Positions 1 through 8,331 of a DNA stretch of 64,000 nt are shown piece by piece. The notes beneath the pieces are model-generated. The model was not told where the DNA came from, made no database searches, and saw only the letters and a list, made by a program, of their open reading frames with translations. Numbering within the stretch: position 1 is the stretch's first letter; every line of letters begins with the position of its first letter. Made by a program: the position numbers and the translations under genes. The stretch is from Ectopseudomonas mendocina (GTDB taxonomy: Bacteria; Pseudomonadota; Gammaproteobacteria; Pseudomonadales; Pseudomonadaceae), in the NCBI RefSeq assembly GCF_016008875.1, contig NZ_JADTQG010000008.1, positions 186,001 through 250,000 on the forward strand. The letters are read 5' to 3'.

Positions 1-1
1 C

Positions 2-643
2 ATCACCCAGGGTGAAGCCGGCAAGCTGGCCTTCGCCGCTATCGAGCAGCGCGGCATCGTGCCGCTGGCCTGGGGCGAGAACGGCTTCCGGCAGATCTCC
101 AACTCGGCCAAACCGGTGCGCAGCCCTGCCGACCTGGCGGGCCTGAAGATCCGCGTGGTCGGTTCGCCGCTGTTCCAGGACACCTTCACCGCCCTCGGCG
201 CCAACCCCACACAAATGAGCTGGGCCGATGCCAAGCCGGCACTGACCACCGGCGCGGTGGATGGCCAGGAAAACCCGCTGTCGGTATTCGACGTGGCGCG
301 CGTCGACCAGGTTGGCCAGAAGTATCTGACCCTGTGGGATTACATGGCCGACCCGCTGGTGTTCGCCGTCAACCAGCGCGTATGGAAAGGCCTGCCCGAG
401 GAAGATCGCGAATTGCTGCGCCAGGCCGCCATCGACGCCGGCAAGTGGGAGATCGAGCTGTCGCGTGGCGCTCAGGCCCAACGCCTGGCCGACGTACGTG
501 AGCGCGGCGTGGAAGTGATCGAACTGACCGACGCCGAGCGCGCCGCGTTCGTCGAGGCCACTGCCAGCGTGCAGGAGAAATGGGCACCGCGCATCGGCGA
601 CGCGCTGATGGAAGCCGCGCGCAAGGCCGTGGCCCAGCCCTGA
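2..643 (+). CDS. dctP: TRAP transporter solute-binding protein DctP, 5' truncated
   Basis: This is the C-terminal part of a periplasmic DctP-type receptor that delivers an organic acid, typically a C4-dicarboxylate, to the DctQM permease. The window opens inside the gene, so the signal peptide and first lobe are missing. About 213 residues remain. They include the conserved stretch GLKIRVVGSPLF, followed by the Met-Ser-Trp and GAVDGQENP segments typical of the family. The dctQ and dctM genes follow in the same direction, confirming a dctPQM set. The substrate cannot be read from the sequence. Confidence 0.93.
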   Translation: MTQGEAGKLAFAAIEQRGIVPLAWGENGFRQISNSAKPVRSPADLAGLKIRVVGSPLFQDTFTALGANPTQMSWADAKPALTTGAVDGQENPLSVFDVARVDQVGQKYLTLWDYMADPLVFAVNQRVWKGLPEEDRELLRQAAIDAGKWEIELSRGAQAQRLADVRERGVEVIELTDAERAAFVEATASVQEKWAPRIGDALMEAARKAVAQP

Positions 644-712
644 TCGTTTTATCTGACCGGAAGCCCGCGCACTGCGGCGCGCAGCGGTGGCTGCCCTTTA
701 GCCTGCTCTGCT

Positions 713-738
713 CCCCTCTCCCGCTTGCGGGAGAGGGG
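713..738. repeat. Perfect 12-bp inverted repeat between dctP and dctQ
   Basis: Two perfect 12-nt arms (CCCCTCTCCCGC and its complement) are separated by TT. A second member of the same CTCTCCC-type palindrome lies at 6998-7017, so this is a dispersed intergenic repeat. It may lower or stabilise transcripts between the receptor and permease genes, but no T-tract follows and a terminator role is not shown. Confidence 0.8.
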
Positions 739-800
739 CCGGGGGAGAGGGCAGGGGGCGGCACCGCTGGCGCGCGTTGCTCCGGTCATTCGAGGTTCTT

Positions 801-1277
801 ATGAGCAAGCAAGTCGACGCGCCGCTGGAGCGCGTGCTCGCCACCCTGGCCCTGGTGATCATCAGCCTGATCAGCCTGGCCAACGTCGTGGTGCGTTATT
901 TCACCGATGCATCCTTTGCCTTCACCGAGGAAATCTCGGTGTTCCTGCTGGTCATCCTCACCTTCGCCGGTGCCTCGGTGGCCATGCGCAGCAACCGACA
1001 CATTCGTATCGGCCTGCTCGAGCGCCTGTTCCCGCGCCTGCGCACGCCGCTGATCCTGTTGCAGTGGCTGGCCGGCGTGCTGGTGCTGGGGCTGGTGTGC
1101 TGGTACGGCGGTCAGTTCGCCTGGGAGGAATTCCAGTGGGATTCCGAATCGCCTGGCCTTGGCCTGCCCAACTGGTGGTACGTGATCTGGCTGCCGATCC
1201 TGGCGCTGCTGGTGTTTGTGCGCCTGACCCAGATGACCCTCGATCGCCTGCGCGGGAGGATCAGCGATGAGCCCTGA
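801..1277 (+). CDS. dctQ: TRAP transporter small permease subunit DctQ
   Basis: This small membrane subunit of a tripartite ATP-independent periplasmic transporter pairs with DctM in the inner membrane. The 158-residue product has four hydrophobic segments at about 12-32, 44-62, 85-107 and 127-145, as expected for DctQ. I chose the ATG at 801 because it gives the usual N-terminus; an upstream in-frame codon at 777 would only add eight residues. The gene overlaps dctM by 11 bases, which suggests translational coupling. Confidence 0.93.
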   Translation: MSKQVDAPLERVLATLALVIISLISLANVVVRYFTDASFAFTEEISVFLLVILTFAGASVAMRSNRHIRIGLLERLFPRLRTPLILLQWLAGVLVLGLVCWYGGQFAWEEFQWDSESPGLGLPNWWYVIWLPILALLVFVRLTQMTLDRLRGRISDEP

Positions 1278-2562
1278 TCTTTGGCTGATCCTCAGTTTCG
1301 TCGTACTGCTGGCGCTTGGCGTGCCGGTGGCCTTCGCCCTCGGCCTGTCCGGGGCCATCGGCATCATTGCCGGCCTGTCGCCGGACATGCTCGCCACCCT
1401 CGGCACCAACACCTACAACGGCGTGGCCAAGTACCCGTTGATTGCCATCCCGCTGTTCATCCTCACCGGCCTGGTGTTCGAGAAGGCCGGCGTAGCACTC
1501 AGATTGGTGCGCTTCGCCCAGGCTCTGATCGGCCCGCGTCATGGCGGCCTGGCCCTGGTCGCGGTGCTGGTGTGCCTGATCATGGGCGGCATGAGTGGTT
1601 CCGGCCCTGCCGATGCTGCTGCCGTGGCCATGGTGATGCTGCCGAGCATGACCAAGGCGGGCTACCCCAAGCCCTTCTCGGCCACATTGATCGCCGCCTC
1701 GGCCTCCACTGCCATTCTGATTCCGCCGTCCATCGCGCTGATTCTCTACTCCATCGTGGTGCCGGGCGTCGATTTGCGCGCGCTGTTCGCCGCCGGCCTG
1801 TTCCCGGGCATCCTGGCCGGCCTGGTTCTGCTGCTGCCGGCCTGGCTGCTATCGCGCCACTATGGTTGGGAATCCCCAGAGGAGGGCGAGCGTCCGCCGC
1901 TGGGCGAGAGTTTCAAGCAGGCGTTGCCGGCGTTGTTCGCCCCGGTACTGATCCTCGGTGGCCTGCGCAGCGGGCTGTTCACGCCCACTGAAGCGGCTGT
2001 GGTCGGCGTGACCTACGGCGTGCTGGTCGGCCTGTTCCTCACCCGCGAACTGAACTGGCGCAGCCTCTGGCGCCTGTGTGGCGAGGCCGGGGTGATCTCC
2101 GGCGTGGTCATGCTGATCATCGCCCTGGCCGGCATCTTCGCCTGGGCTGGCACCATGCTCGGCACCTTCCGCCACCTGGCCGAATGGCTGATCTCGCTGT
2201 CGGACAACGGCTGGGTGCTGCTGGCGCTGGTGATGCTCGCCGTGTTGCTGGCCGGCATGCTGCTCGATGCCATCTCGATCTACCTGATCCTGATGCCTAT
2301 CCTGATTCCGGTCATGCAGCATTTCGGCTGGAACCCGGTGTGGTTCGGCATCCTGCTGGCGATGAACATTGCCATCGGCCAGTTCACCCCGCCGGTGGCG
2401 ATCAACCTGATGGTTACGGCGGAAGTCGCCAAGATACGTCTGGAGCAGACCGTCGGCTGGGCGGCACTGTTCGTCGTGGTGATGTCCAGCGCCCTGCTGC
2501 TGGTGGCGATCTTCCCCGAAATCGCCCTGTGGCTGCCGCGCGTAATGGGTTACGCGGTGTAA
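1267..2562 (+). CDS. dctM: TRAP transporter large permease subunit DctM
   Basis: This is the large, ion-coupled permease of the TRAP system, which imports the substrate handed over by DctP using a sodium gradient. The 431-residue product is hydrophobic throughout, with the expected 11-12 membrane spans. It carries the family landmarks GGMSGSGPADAAAV near residue 110 and FTPPVAINLMVT near residue 375. Length and order (P-Q-M) are normal. It is the last gene of the operon; a diguanylate cyclase gene follows after a short gap. Confidence 0.95.
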   Translation: MSPDLWLILSFVVLLALGVPVAFALGLSGAIGIIAGLSPDMLATLGTNTYNGVAKYPLIAIPLFILTGLVFEKAGVALRLVRFAQALIGPRHGGLALVAVLVCLIMGGMSGSGPADAAAVAMVMLPSMTKAGYPKPFSATLIAASASTAILIPPSIALILYSIVVPGVDLRALFAAGLFPGILAGLVLLLPAWLLSRHYGWESPEEGERPPLGESFKQALPALFAPVLILGGLRSGLFTPTEAAVVGVTYGVLVGLFLTRELNWRSLWRLCGEAGVISGVVMLIIALAGIFAWAGTMLGTFRHLAEWLISLSDNGWVLLALVMLAVLLAGMLLDAISIYLILMPILIPVMQHFGWNPVWFGILLAMNIAIGQFTPPVAINLMVTAEVAKIRLEQTVGWAALFVVVMSSALLLVAIFPEIALWLPRVMGYAV

Positions 2563-2643
2563 AACAGGCAAGGCCGTCTATAGTTGCCTGAAGGTGTGCA
2601 GCGCGGGGGCTGCGCACCGTCGCAGGTGGTGCTGGGCAATAAA

Positions 2644-3744
2644 ATGGGCGATGGCAACTATAACGATCACAGGGATGTAGGCGCAGGGCACAGCGACGGC
2701 CTTCTGGAGGCTGGCAAGCGCGCACTGGTGCGTACCATCCTGCTCGCCACCGGCCTGACCCTCGGTGGCTTTTCGATCCTGCAGGCGCTGGCCGGCAACT
2801 ATCCGTTCGCCATCGTTGAAGTGCTGTCCACGGCCTTGCTGCTGTTCGGTGCCTGGCGCATCGAGGGCGCCAGGCATCTGTACTTGTGGATCTACCTGTA
2901 CCTGATCCCGACCTTCTGCTTCATCCTCTACATCATCGCCATGCCGGATGCGTCCTCGGCGGCGTTCGTCTGGCTGTACATGATTCCGCTGCTGGCCTAC
3001 CTGCTGCTGGGCAAGCGTCGCGCCTTCCTGCTCACTGCGCCGTTCATGCTTGCCGGCCTGCTGCTGTACTTCGCCGACAACCACCTGAACCTGGACACTC
3101 ATGGGCTGATCGACGTCGGCAACGCTGCCCTGTGCGGCGTATTGATCCTGGTCTTCGTGCATATCTACGACGGCCTGCGCATGCAGGCATACGAGGAGCT
3201 GGAGCGCCTGGCGCAGACCGACTCGCTGACTGGCGTGGCCAGCCGCGGCAGCTTTCAGCATGCCCTGCAGCGCAGCATCCAGGAGGCCGAGCGCAGCAGC
3301 GGGCACCTGGTGCTGGTGCTGCTCGACGTCGACCACTTCAAGCAGGTCAATGATCAGTGGGGGCACGATGCCGGCGACATGGCCCTGCAGCACATCTGCC
3401 AGCTACTGCAGCAGCGTCTGCGCGTGACCGACTTTCTCGGGCGCCTGGGCGGGGAGGAATTCGGCCTGCTGCTGCGCCACACCGACAGCGCGGGCGCCGA
3501 ACCGCTGGTGGAAAAGCTGCGCAAGCAGATCGCCGATCAACCGCTGGAGTACGACGGTGCTCAGATCGCACTGTCCGCCACCTTCGGTTTGGCCGCCTGG
3601 CCGAGCGATGGTCGCAGCGCTGCCGAGCTGTACCGCACCGCCGATCGCCGCCTGTACAGCGGCAAGCAGCGTGGGCGTAATCAACTGGTCAGCGCCGACC
3701 TGCCGACCGAGCTACTGCTGGACAAGCTCGACGTTCGGCTTTGA
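2644..3744 (+). CDS. Membrane-anchored diguanylate cyclase (GGDEF)
   Basis: The enzyme makes cyclic di-GMP from two GTP and so promotes a sessile lifestyle. The 366-residue product has an N-terminal block of about six hydrophobic helices (about 30-180) and a C-terminal GGDEF domain. The active-site signature reads GGEEF at 269-273, and an RVTD inhibitory I-site sits five residues before it at 260-263. It should therefore be active and subject to product inhibition. No EAL domain is present. The ATG at 2644 is preferred; a TTG at 2584 would add 20 unlikely residues. The signal it senses is unknown. Confidence 0.88.
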   Translation: MGDGNYNDHRDVGAGHSDGLLEAGKRALVRTILLATGLTLGGFSILQALAGNYPFAIVEVLSTALLLFGAWRIEGARHLYLWIYLYLIPTFCFILYIIAMPDASSAAFVWLYMIPLLAYLLLGKRRAFLLTAPFMLAGLLLYFADNHLNLDTHGLIDVGNAALCGVLILVFVHIYDGLRMQAYEELERLAQTDSLTGVASRGSFQHALQRSIQEAERSSGHLVLVLLDVDHFKQVNDQWGHDAGDMALQHICQLLQQRLRVTDFLGRLGGEEFGLLLRHTDSAGAEPLVEKLRKQIADQPLEYDGAQIALSATFGLAAWPSDGRSAAELYRTADRRLYSGKQRGRNQLVSADLPTELLLDKLDVRL

Positions 3745-3754
3745 ATGGCGTTTG

Positions 3755-4129
3755 TCAGCGCGACGCGCTGGCTGGCGCCGCGGCGGGCACGCAAGGCTGC
3801 TGGCCGGCACCGGCAAGGGTCTCGACGTTGCTCAGCACGTTGTGGCCCTGGTTGACCTTCTGTGCGTTCTCCGCGACCTGCATGCGCTGGGCGTAAGTGG
3901 CGGAGTTGCCGTTGAGGCTGTGCTGGGTCTCGAGCACGGTATTGGCCATGTCCAGCAGGCTGCGCCCGGTGGCGATCAGGCTGCTGGTCGCGGTCGGGGC
4001 GCATGGGTCGCTGGCCAGCTGGGTGTTCTGCAGCCCCTGGGTTTGCGTGTTCTGCGCCAGGCATCCGCTCAGCGAGGCCAGTGCAACGGTACTCAGGACG
4101 ATCGCCAGGCTTCGTTCCTTGATGTTCAT
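3755..4129 (-). CDS. Small predicted lipoprotein
   Basis: This is a 124-residue protein with a lipoprotein signal peptide: a short basic N-terminus, a hydrophobic core and the lipobox LSGC with the lipidated Cys at residue 23. The mature part is polar and rich in Gln, Asn and Ala, with two further cysteines that could form a disulfide. It ends in an Ala/Pro/Ser tail. I do not recognise the family. It lies convergent to the diguanylate cyclase gene and divergent from the histidine kinase gene. Confidence 0.7.
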   Translation of the reverse strand: MNIKERSLAIVLSTVALASLSGCLAQNTQTQGLQNTQLASDPCAPTATSSLIATGRSLLDMANTVLETQHSLNGNSATYAQRMQVAENAQKVNQGHNVLSNVETLAGAGQQPCVPAAAPASASR

Positions 4130-4324
4130 CAGACATTCCCTTCAATGACCGTGCCCCAACCCGGTGCCGAGGCGTTGCCCGGATTCTAGGAACGACGGCG
4201 GCAGGCACGAAATAGTACGGGTGTACTGATGGCGAATCGCCTGCCAACCAGTTCCTTGCACCGGTGGCAGACTCCGGCCTAAGGTGCCGGCAGACAAGAT
4301 AAGAGCGGTCAGCAGGGAGTTGCC

Positions 4325-5953
4325 ATGACCAGGAAGGTTTCCGCCTATGACACAGAGCGCGCCCAGGCCGGGGTGCGCATGATCTTCGTGGCCGTCGCCG
4401 GCTGCTACACCGCAGCGCTGTATCATTTTTCCCTGATCGACCCCGCGCTGGTGTGGAAGATCTTCCTGCTCAAAGGCCTGTTCTGCGTCGTGGCCGCGCT
4501 GATCTGGTCCGATATTCTGCGTCGTCCGGGGCACTATCGCGGGCGGCGGCTGTTCACCATGCTCACCGATTACGCCGGTATCACCGTGGCACTGACAAAC
4601 GGCGGCGCGGCGATGCTGCCGGTCTACGCGATCCTGATTTGGGTCACCATCGGCTACGGCCTGCGCTACGGCTCCGGTTACCTGCTGCTGGCCACGGTCA
4701 TGGCGCTGCTGTCGCTGACGTTGACCGCCAGTACCTCGCCTTACTGGCAGTCGCAGCCCTACCTGATCGTCACGCTGCTGCTTACCACCATCATGGCGCC
4801 GGCCTATATGCACGCCCTGCTCAGGCGCTCGCGCCAGGCGGCCGAGGCCGAGCAGGCGGCTATCCGCGCCAAATCGCAGTTTCTCGCCCAGGCCAGCCAC
4901 GACCTGCGTCAACCCATTCATTCCATCAGCCTGTTCACCGCCTGCCTGCGTGACAGCAGTCTGGGCGCCGAGCAGCGGCGCCTAGTGGAGAACATCGACA
5001 AGTCGCTGCACAGCGTCGCGCGCCTGTTCCGCACCATTCTCGACATGTACTCGCTCGATAGCGGCAAGGTGGTACCGCAACTGGAGCCGCTGGCGTTGCG
5101 CCCTCTGCTTGAACAACTGATCCAGCAGAATGCCGAGGCGGCGCGTTGGGCCGGCGTCGAAGTACGCCTGCGCTGCCCGCCGATTCACGTGCGGGCCGAT
5201 CCGGTGCTGCTCACCACCATGCTGCAGAACCTGCTTTCCAATGCCCTGAAATACGCTCCCGGCAAGCCGCTGCTGATCGCCTGCCGGCGCCGCGGGCCAG
5301 GCGTTGCCATCGAGGTCTACGACAAGGGGCGCGGTATTGCCGCCGACCATCTGGACAGTGTCTTCGAAGAGTTCTACCGCGTGCGCCAGGAGCGAGACAG
5401 CGACGTCGAGGGCATGGGCCTGGGCCTGGCGATCGTCAGACGGCTGGGCGCGCTGATGGACATGCGCGTGAATATTCATTCGGTGGAGGCGCGCGGCACG
5501 CGGGCGCTGATCGACGGCCTGCAGCGGGTCGAAGCGCCCAGTGCGAAACCGGCTACCTGGCGTAGTGATCCGCAAATGCCGCGCATGCTCGATGGTTTGC
5601 GCGTGTGCCTGATCGAGGATGACCACAACGTGCTGCTGGCCACCGCGACCTTGCTAAAGAAATGGGGCTGCGAGGTCGCCACCTTCAACACGATGCCCGA
5701 TGCGTCGAGGCATTTCGATCTGGTCGTGACGGACTTCGACCTTGGCACCGAGGCCTTGGGCGCCGACTGTATTCAGCACCTGCGTCGCAGCAGCGGGCGC
5801 AAGGTGCCGGCGATCATCATGACCGGCCACGACGTGCGACGTGTGCAGGAGCAGGTGGGTGACAGCGATATCCCGATTCTGTCGAAGCCGGTGCAGCCCG
5901 CCGAGCTGCGTTCACTGCTGGTGGCACTGAAGCTCAAGCTCAAGGCCGCGTGA
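4325..5953 (+). CDS. Hybrid sensor histidine kinase with C-terminal receiver
   Basis: This 542-residue inner-membrane hybrid kinase has about six hydrophobic segments over residues 20-165 and no large periplasmic domain. A HisKA helix follows with the phospho-accepting His192 in SHDLRQP, then an HATPase domain with the N box (LLSNALKYAP) and G boxes (DKGRGI, GMGLGLAIV). The receiver domain from about 425 has the acidic pair EDD, the phospho-Asp in VVTDFDLG and the Lys in LSKP. The gene runs convergently with a LuxR-type regulator that is its probable partner. The stimulus is unknown. Confidence 0.9.
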   Translation: MTRKVSAYDTERAQAGVRMIFVAVAGCYTAALYHFSLIDPALVWKIFLLKGLFCVVAALIWSDILRRPGHYRGRRLFTMLTDYAGITVALTNGGAAMLPVYAILIWVTIGYGLRYGSGYLLLATVMALLSLTLTASTSPYWQSQPYLIVTLLLTTIMAPAYMHALLRRSRQAAEAEQAAIRAKSQFLAQASHDLRQPIHSISLFTACLRDSSLGAEQRRLVENIDKSLHSVARLFRTILDMYSLDSGKVVPQLEPLALRPLLEQLIQQNAEAARWAGVEVRLRCPPIHVRADPVLLTTMLQNLLSNALKYAPGKPLLIACRRRGPGVAIEVYDKGRGIAADHLDSVFEEFYRVRQERDSDVEGMGLGLAIVRRLGALMDMRVNIHSVEARGTRALIDGLQRVEAPSAKPATWRSDPQMPRMLDGLRVCLIEDDHNVLLATATLLKKWGCEVATFNTMPDASRHFDLVVTDFDLGTEALGADCIQHLRRSSGRKVPAIIMTGHDVRRVQEQVGDSDIPILSKPVQPAELRSLLVALKLKLKAA

Positions 5954-5956
5954 GGG

Positions 5957-6592
5957 TCACATCAGCCCGGCCTTGGCACCCTTGGCCGCGGCTGCGGCGC
6001 GGGTGCTGACGTCCAGCGTGCGCAGCAGCGAGGAAACATGGATGCGCGCGGTGAAGGGAGAGATCGCCAGCTCGCGGGCGATTTCCTTGTTCGACAGGCC
6101 GCGCACCACCAGACGCAGAACCTCCTGCTGCCGCGGTGTCAGCTGTTCCAGCAGGTGGCGGTCTTCGGCGAAGGCCGGCACGCCGGCGGGGCCCAGGGTC
6201 AGGACGAACTCCCCGTCGCGCACGGCCAGTAGCGCAGCGGCGATTTCATCGGGTGGCGTCGCCTTGCCGATAAAGCCATCCGCGCCTGCGGCCATCACTT
6301 CATCGATCAGCTCGCGGTTGTCGACCATCGACACGACGACGATCGAACTGCGCGCAAACGCCTCACGCAATGCGCTAATGGCCTGCGGTGACTGACCGGG
6401 GAAGAGCAGGTCGAGCATGAACAGGCTCGGCGCCGCGCCAGCTTGTGCCAGGCGCAGCACGTCCTCCATGTCTCCGGCTTCGAGGATGCGCGCCTGGGGA
6501 AAGACGCGCTGGGCGATGCGGCACAGACCATCGCGGAAGACCGGATGATCATCGGCGACGATGATGCGTTCTTGTTGTAGTTGTTCAGGCAT
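5957..6592 (-). CDS. NarL/LuxR-family two-component response regulator
   Basis: This DNA-binding response regulator has 211 residues from the chosen ATG at 6592; an upstream start at 6628 is possible. The receiver carries the acidic pair in [11 protein letters not shown], the phospho-Asp in FMLDLLFPG and the Lys in IGKA. The C-terminal LuxR HTH starts at [12 protein letters not shown] and includes [13 protein letters not shown]. The ends of this gene and the hybrid kinase gene are only three bases apart, tail to tail, which suggests a phosphorelay pair from opposing transcripts. Confidence 0.9.
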   Translation of the reverse strand: MPEQLQQERIIVADDHPVFRDGLCRIAQRVFPQARILEAGDMEDVLRLAQAGAAPSLFMLDLLFPGQSPQAISALREAFARSSIVVVSMVDNRELIDEVMAAGADGFIGKATPPDEIAAALLAVRDGEFVLTLGPAGVPAFAEDRHLLEQLTPRQQEVLRLVVRGLSNKEIARELAISPFTARIHVSSLLRTLDVSTRAAAAAKGAKAGLM

Positions 6593-6750
6593 ATGGGCGA
6601 TTCCATCCTGGCGCCAGACTAAAGTCATATCCCCGCTGGTGCCAGTGGCTGGTTCTCAGTACTGCAGCAGGCGTCGTCATCGCGAATGAACTGCAAGGCG
6701 CTGCCTTGGGTCTGTTTCAGTACCCCTTATGGAACGTAAAGGAGTACCAC

Positions 6751-6909
6751 ATGGACCTTATCCGCATCCTCATCGCCATTCTGCTGCCACCGCTGGGCGT
6801 GTTCCTCCAGGTGGGTTTCGGCGGCGCGTTCTGGCTGAACATCCTGCTCACCCTGCTCGGTTACATCCCCGGCATCGTCCACGCGGTGTACATCATCGCC
6901 AAGCGCTGA
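6751..6909 (+). CDS. YqaE/Pmp3-family small membrane protein
   Basis: This 52-residue protein is made almost entirely of two membrane helices, with the Pmp3 pattern of an LPPLGVFLQVG first helix and a LGYIPGIVHAVYII second helix. Family members are linked to membrane potential and stress, but the molecular role is not settled. The start at 6751 has a good GGAG ribosome site ten bases upstream. A degraded copy of its 3' end lies at 7219-7257 as part of a tandem duplication. Confidence 0.85.
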   Translation: MDLIRILIAILLPPLGVFLQVGFGGAFWLNILLTLLGYIPGIVHAVYIIAKR

Positions 6910-6997
6910 GGCCGAAGTCGAACGACGCACCTCATTGATTCGCGGGAGCACATCCGTGATGCGGAATGCTGAGGACGTTGACGCTTGGTGATTGGCT

Positions 6998-7017
6998 CTC
7001 TCCCATTTATGGGAGAG
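6998..7017. repeat. CTCTCCC-type inverted repeat
   Basis: The arms CTCTCCCAT and ATGGGAGAG are perfect complements separated by two T residues. It belongs to the same family as the repeat at 713-738. Confidence 0.75.
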
Positions 7018-7051
7018 GGGGGAGAGAACCAAACGAAGGCACCCTCTCCCT

Positions 7052-7121
7052 GTAGGAGCGAATTCATTCGCGATAGGCCCGACTCGGTGCCAAGCATGAT
7101 CGCGAATAAATTCGCTCCTAC
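7052..7121. repeat. GTAGGAGCG palindromic repeat, copy A
   Basis: The element begins GTAGGAGCGAATTCATTCGCGAT and ends with the near-complement ending GCTCCTAC. It is close to identical to copy B at 7289-7359. Related GTAGGAGCG palindromes occur at 19613, 21284 and 46905, so this is a dispersed REP-like family. Confidence 0.85.
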
Positions 7122-7128
7122 ACGCTCA

Positions 7129-7211
7129 TCATTCCCGCCGCAAAAAATGCACGCTGAACAGCTGCGCCGGGTAGCGCCACATGGCGACCGAGGCGAAGCG
7201 GCATTCACCGC
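7129..7211 (-). pseudogene. Duplicated 3' fragment of egtD
   Basis: About 80 bases match the last 26-27 codons of egtD, including the in-frame TGA stop (7129-7131 on the minus strand), with only a few differences from 7367-7448. There is no start or upstream coding part, so it is not a gene. It is one half of a tandem duplication about 238 bases apart. Confidence 0.85.
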
Positions 7212-7218
7212 TTGGCTG

Positions 7219-7257
7219 CATCCCTGGCATCGTCCTCATCGCCAAACGCCGAGACCC
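7219..7257 (+). pseudogene. Degraded 3' fragment of the Pmp3-like gene
   Basis: The bases resemble the last codons of the Pmp3-like gene at 6866-6914 (a CATCCC-GGCATCGTC core, then ATCGCCAA-CGC) but carry a deletion of about nine bases and a changed stop codon. It marks the start of the second unit of the duplication. Confidence 0.65.
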
Positions 7258-7288
7258 ACAAGCAACGAAGCCAAGGCACCCACTCTCT

Positions 7289-7359
7289 GTAGGAGCGAAT
7301 TCATTCGCGATAGGCCCGACTCGGTGCCCAAACTAGATCGCGAATAAATTTGTTCCTAC
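7289..7359. repeat. GTAGGAGCG palindromic repeat, copy B
   Basis: This is the second copy of the element at 7052-7121, with the same left arm and a slightly decayed right arm. It sits directly downstream of the real egtD stop codon and could form a 3' hairpin on that transcript. Confidence 0.8.
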
Positions 7360-7366
7360 ACGGCTA

Positions 7367-8329
7367 TCACTCCCGCCGCAAAAAATGCACGCTGAACAAC
7401 TGCGCCGGGTCGCGCCACATGGCGACCGAGGCGAAGCCGCATTCACCCGCCAATCCACAAAAGCCGCTCGGCGTGTATTTGTAGGAGTTCTCCGTGTGCA
7501 GGGTTTCGCCGGCGGCGAAGTCGAACACGCGATCCTCGATGCGTACCTGTTGCGCTTGTTTGCTGATCAGGTGCATTTCGATACACGACTCGGCCTCGTT
7601 GAAAAAGGCCCGATGCTCGAAGCGCCGCGGGTCGATATCACTGTCCAGCTCGTTGCGGATGCGCTCGAGCAGGTTGAGGTTGAACAGCGCGGTCACCCCG
7701 GCCGCATCATTGTAGGCGCGCTCCAACACCTGCCGGTCCTTCACCAGGTCCACGCCGATCAGCAAGCCGCTGCCGGCTGGCAGCGCCCGATGCAAATTAC
7801 GCAAAAAGGCACGGGCTTCATCAGGGTCAAAATTGCCGATGCTGGAGCCGGGAAAGAACGCCAGCGGCCGTTGCCCCAGCGCCTCGGCGGGCAATTTCAG
7901 CGGTTGGCTGAAGTCGGCGTACAGCGCGTGCACGTCGAGCCAGCGATAGTCGGCAGCCAGGCGACGGGTGCAGATATCCAGAAACTCGCGGGAGATATCG
8001 ATGCCCAGATAACGCGTCGGGCGCAGGGCTTCGAGCAGCAGACGGATCTTTCGACTGGCACCGCTGCCTAGCTCCACCAGGCTGGCGTTGCGCCCGGCCA
8101 GCTCGGCGATATCATTCGCTGCCAGGCGCAGGATGGTCTCCTCGGTGCGCGTCGGATAGTACTCCGGCTGCTGGCAGATCAGTTCGAACAGCTGTGAGCC
8201 TCGGTGATCGTAGAAGAACTTCGGCGACATCGCCTTCGGACTGGCCGCGAAGCCGCGCAACACTTCTTCGCGCAGGCTTTCCTGTTCCGGGCTGCTGGAC
8301 TGTTCGTGGGTGCGGATTGCCAATGCCAT
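7367..8329 (-). CDS. egtD: L-histidine N-alpha-methyltransferase EgtD
   Basis: The enzyme makes hercynine (trimethyl-histidine) from histidine and three SAM, the first step of ergothioneine synthesis. The 320-residue product has the DUF2260/EgtD fold. The SAM-binding motif is VELGSGASRKIRLLL, and later landmarks are GIDISREFL and FFPGSSIGNF. It lies two bases after egtB, so the two are cotranscribed. Its last codons are duplicated just downstream at 7129-7211. Confidence 0.93.
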   Translation of the reverse strand: MALAIRTHEQSSSPEQESLREEVLRGFAASPKAMSPKFFYDHRGSQLFELICQQPEYYPTRTEETILRLAANDIAELAGRNASLVELGSGASRKIRLLLEALRPTRYLGIDISREFLDICTRRLAADYRWLDVHALYADFSQPLKLPAEALGQRPLAFFPGSSIGNFDPDEARAFLRNLHRALPAGSGLLIGVDLVKDRQVLERAYNDAAGVTALFNLNLLERIRNELDSDIDPRRFEHRAFFNEAESCIEMHLISKQAQQVRIEDRVFDFAAGETLHTENSYKYTPSGFCGLAGECGFASVAMWRDPAQLFSVHFLRRE

Positions 8330-8331
8330 GC

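Larger units (their letters stand above)
6910..7366. other. Intergenic block built from a tandem duplication with palindromic repeats
   Basis: No intact gene is present. The stretch holds a CTCTCCC-type palindrome, two copies of a GTAGGAGCG palindromic repeat, a duplicated fragment of the egtD 3' end and a degraded fragment of the Pmp3 gene 3' end. The block reads as two divergent copies of one unit: Pmp3 tail, palindrome, egtD tail. Confidence 0.85.
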
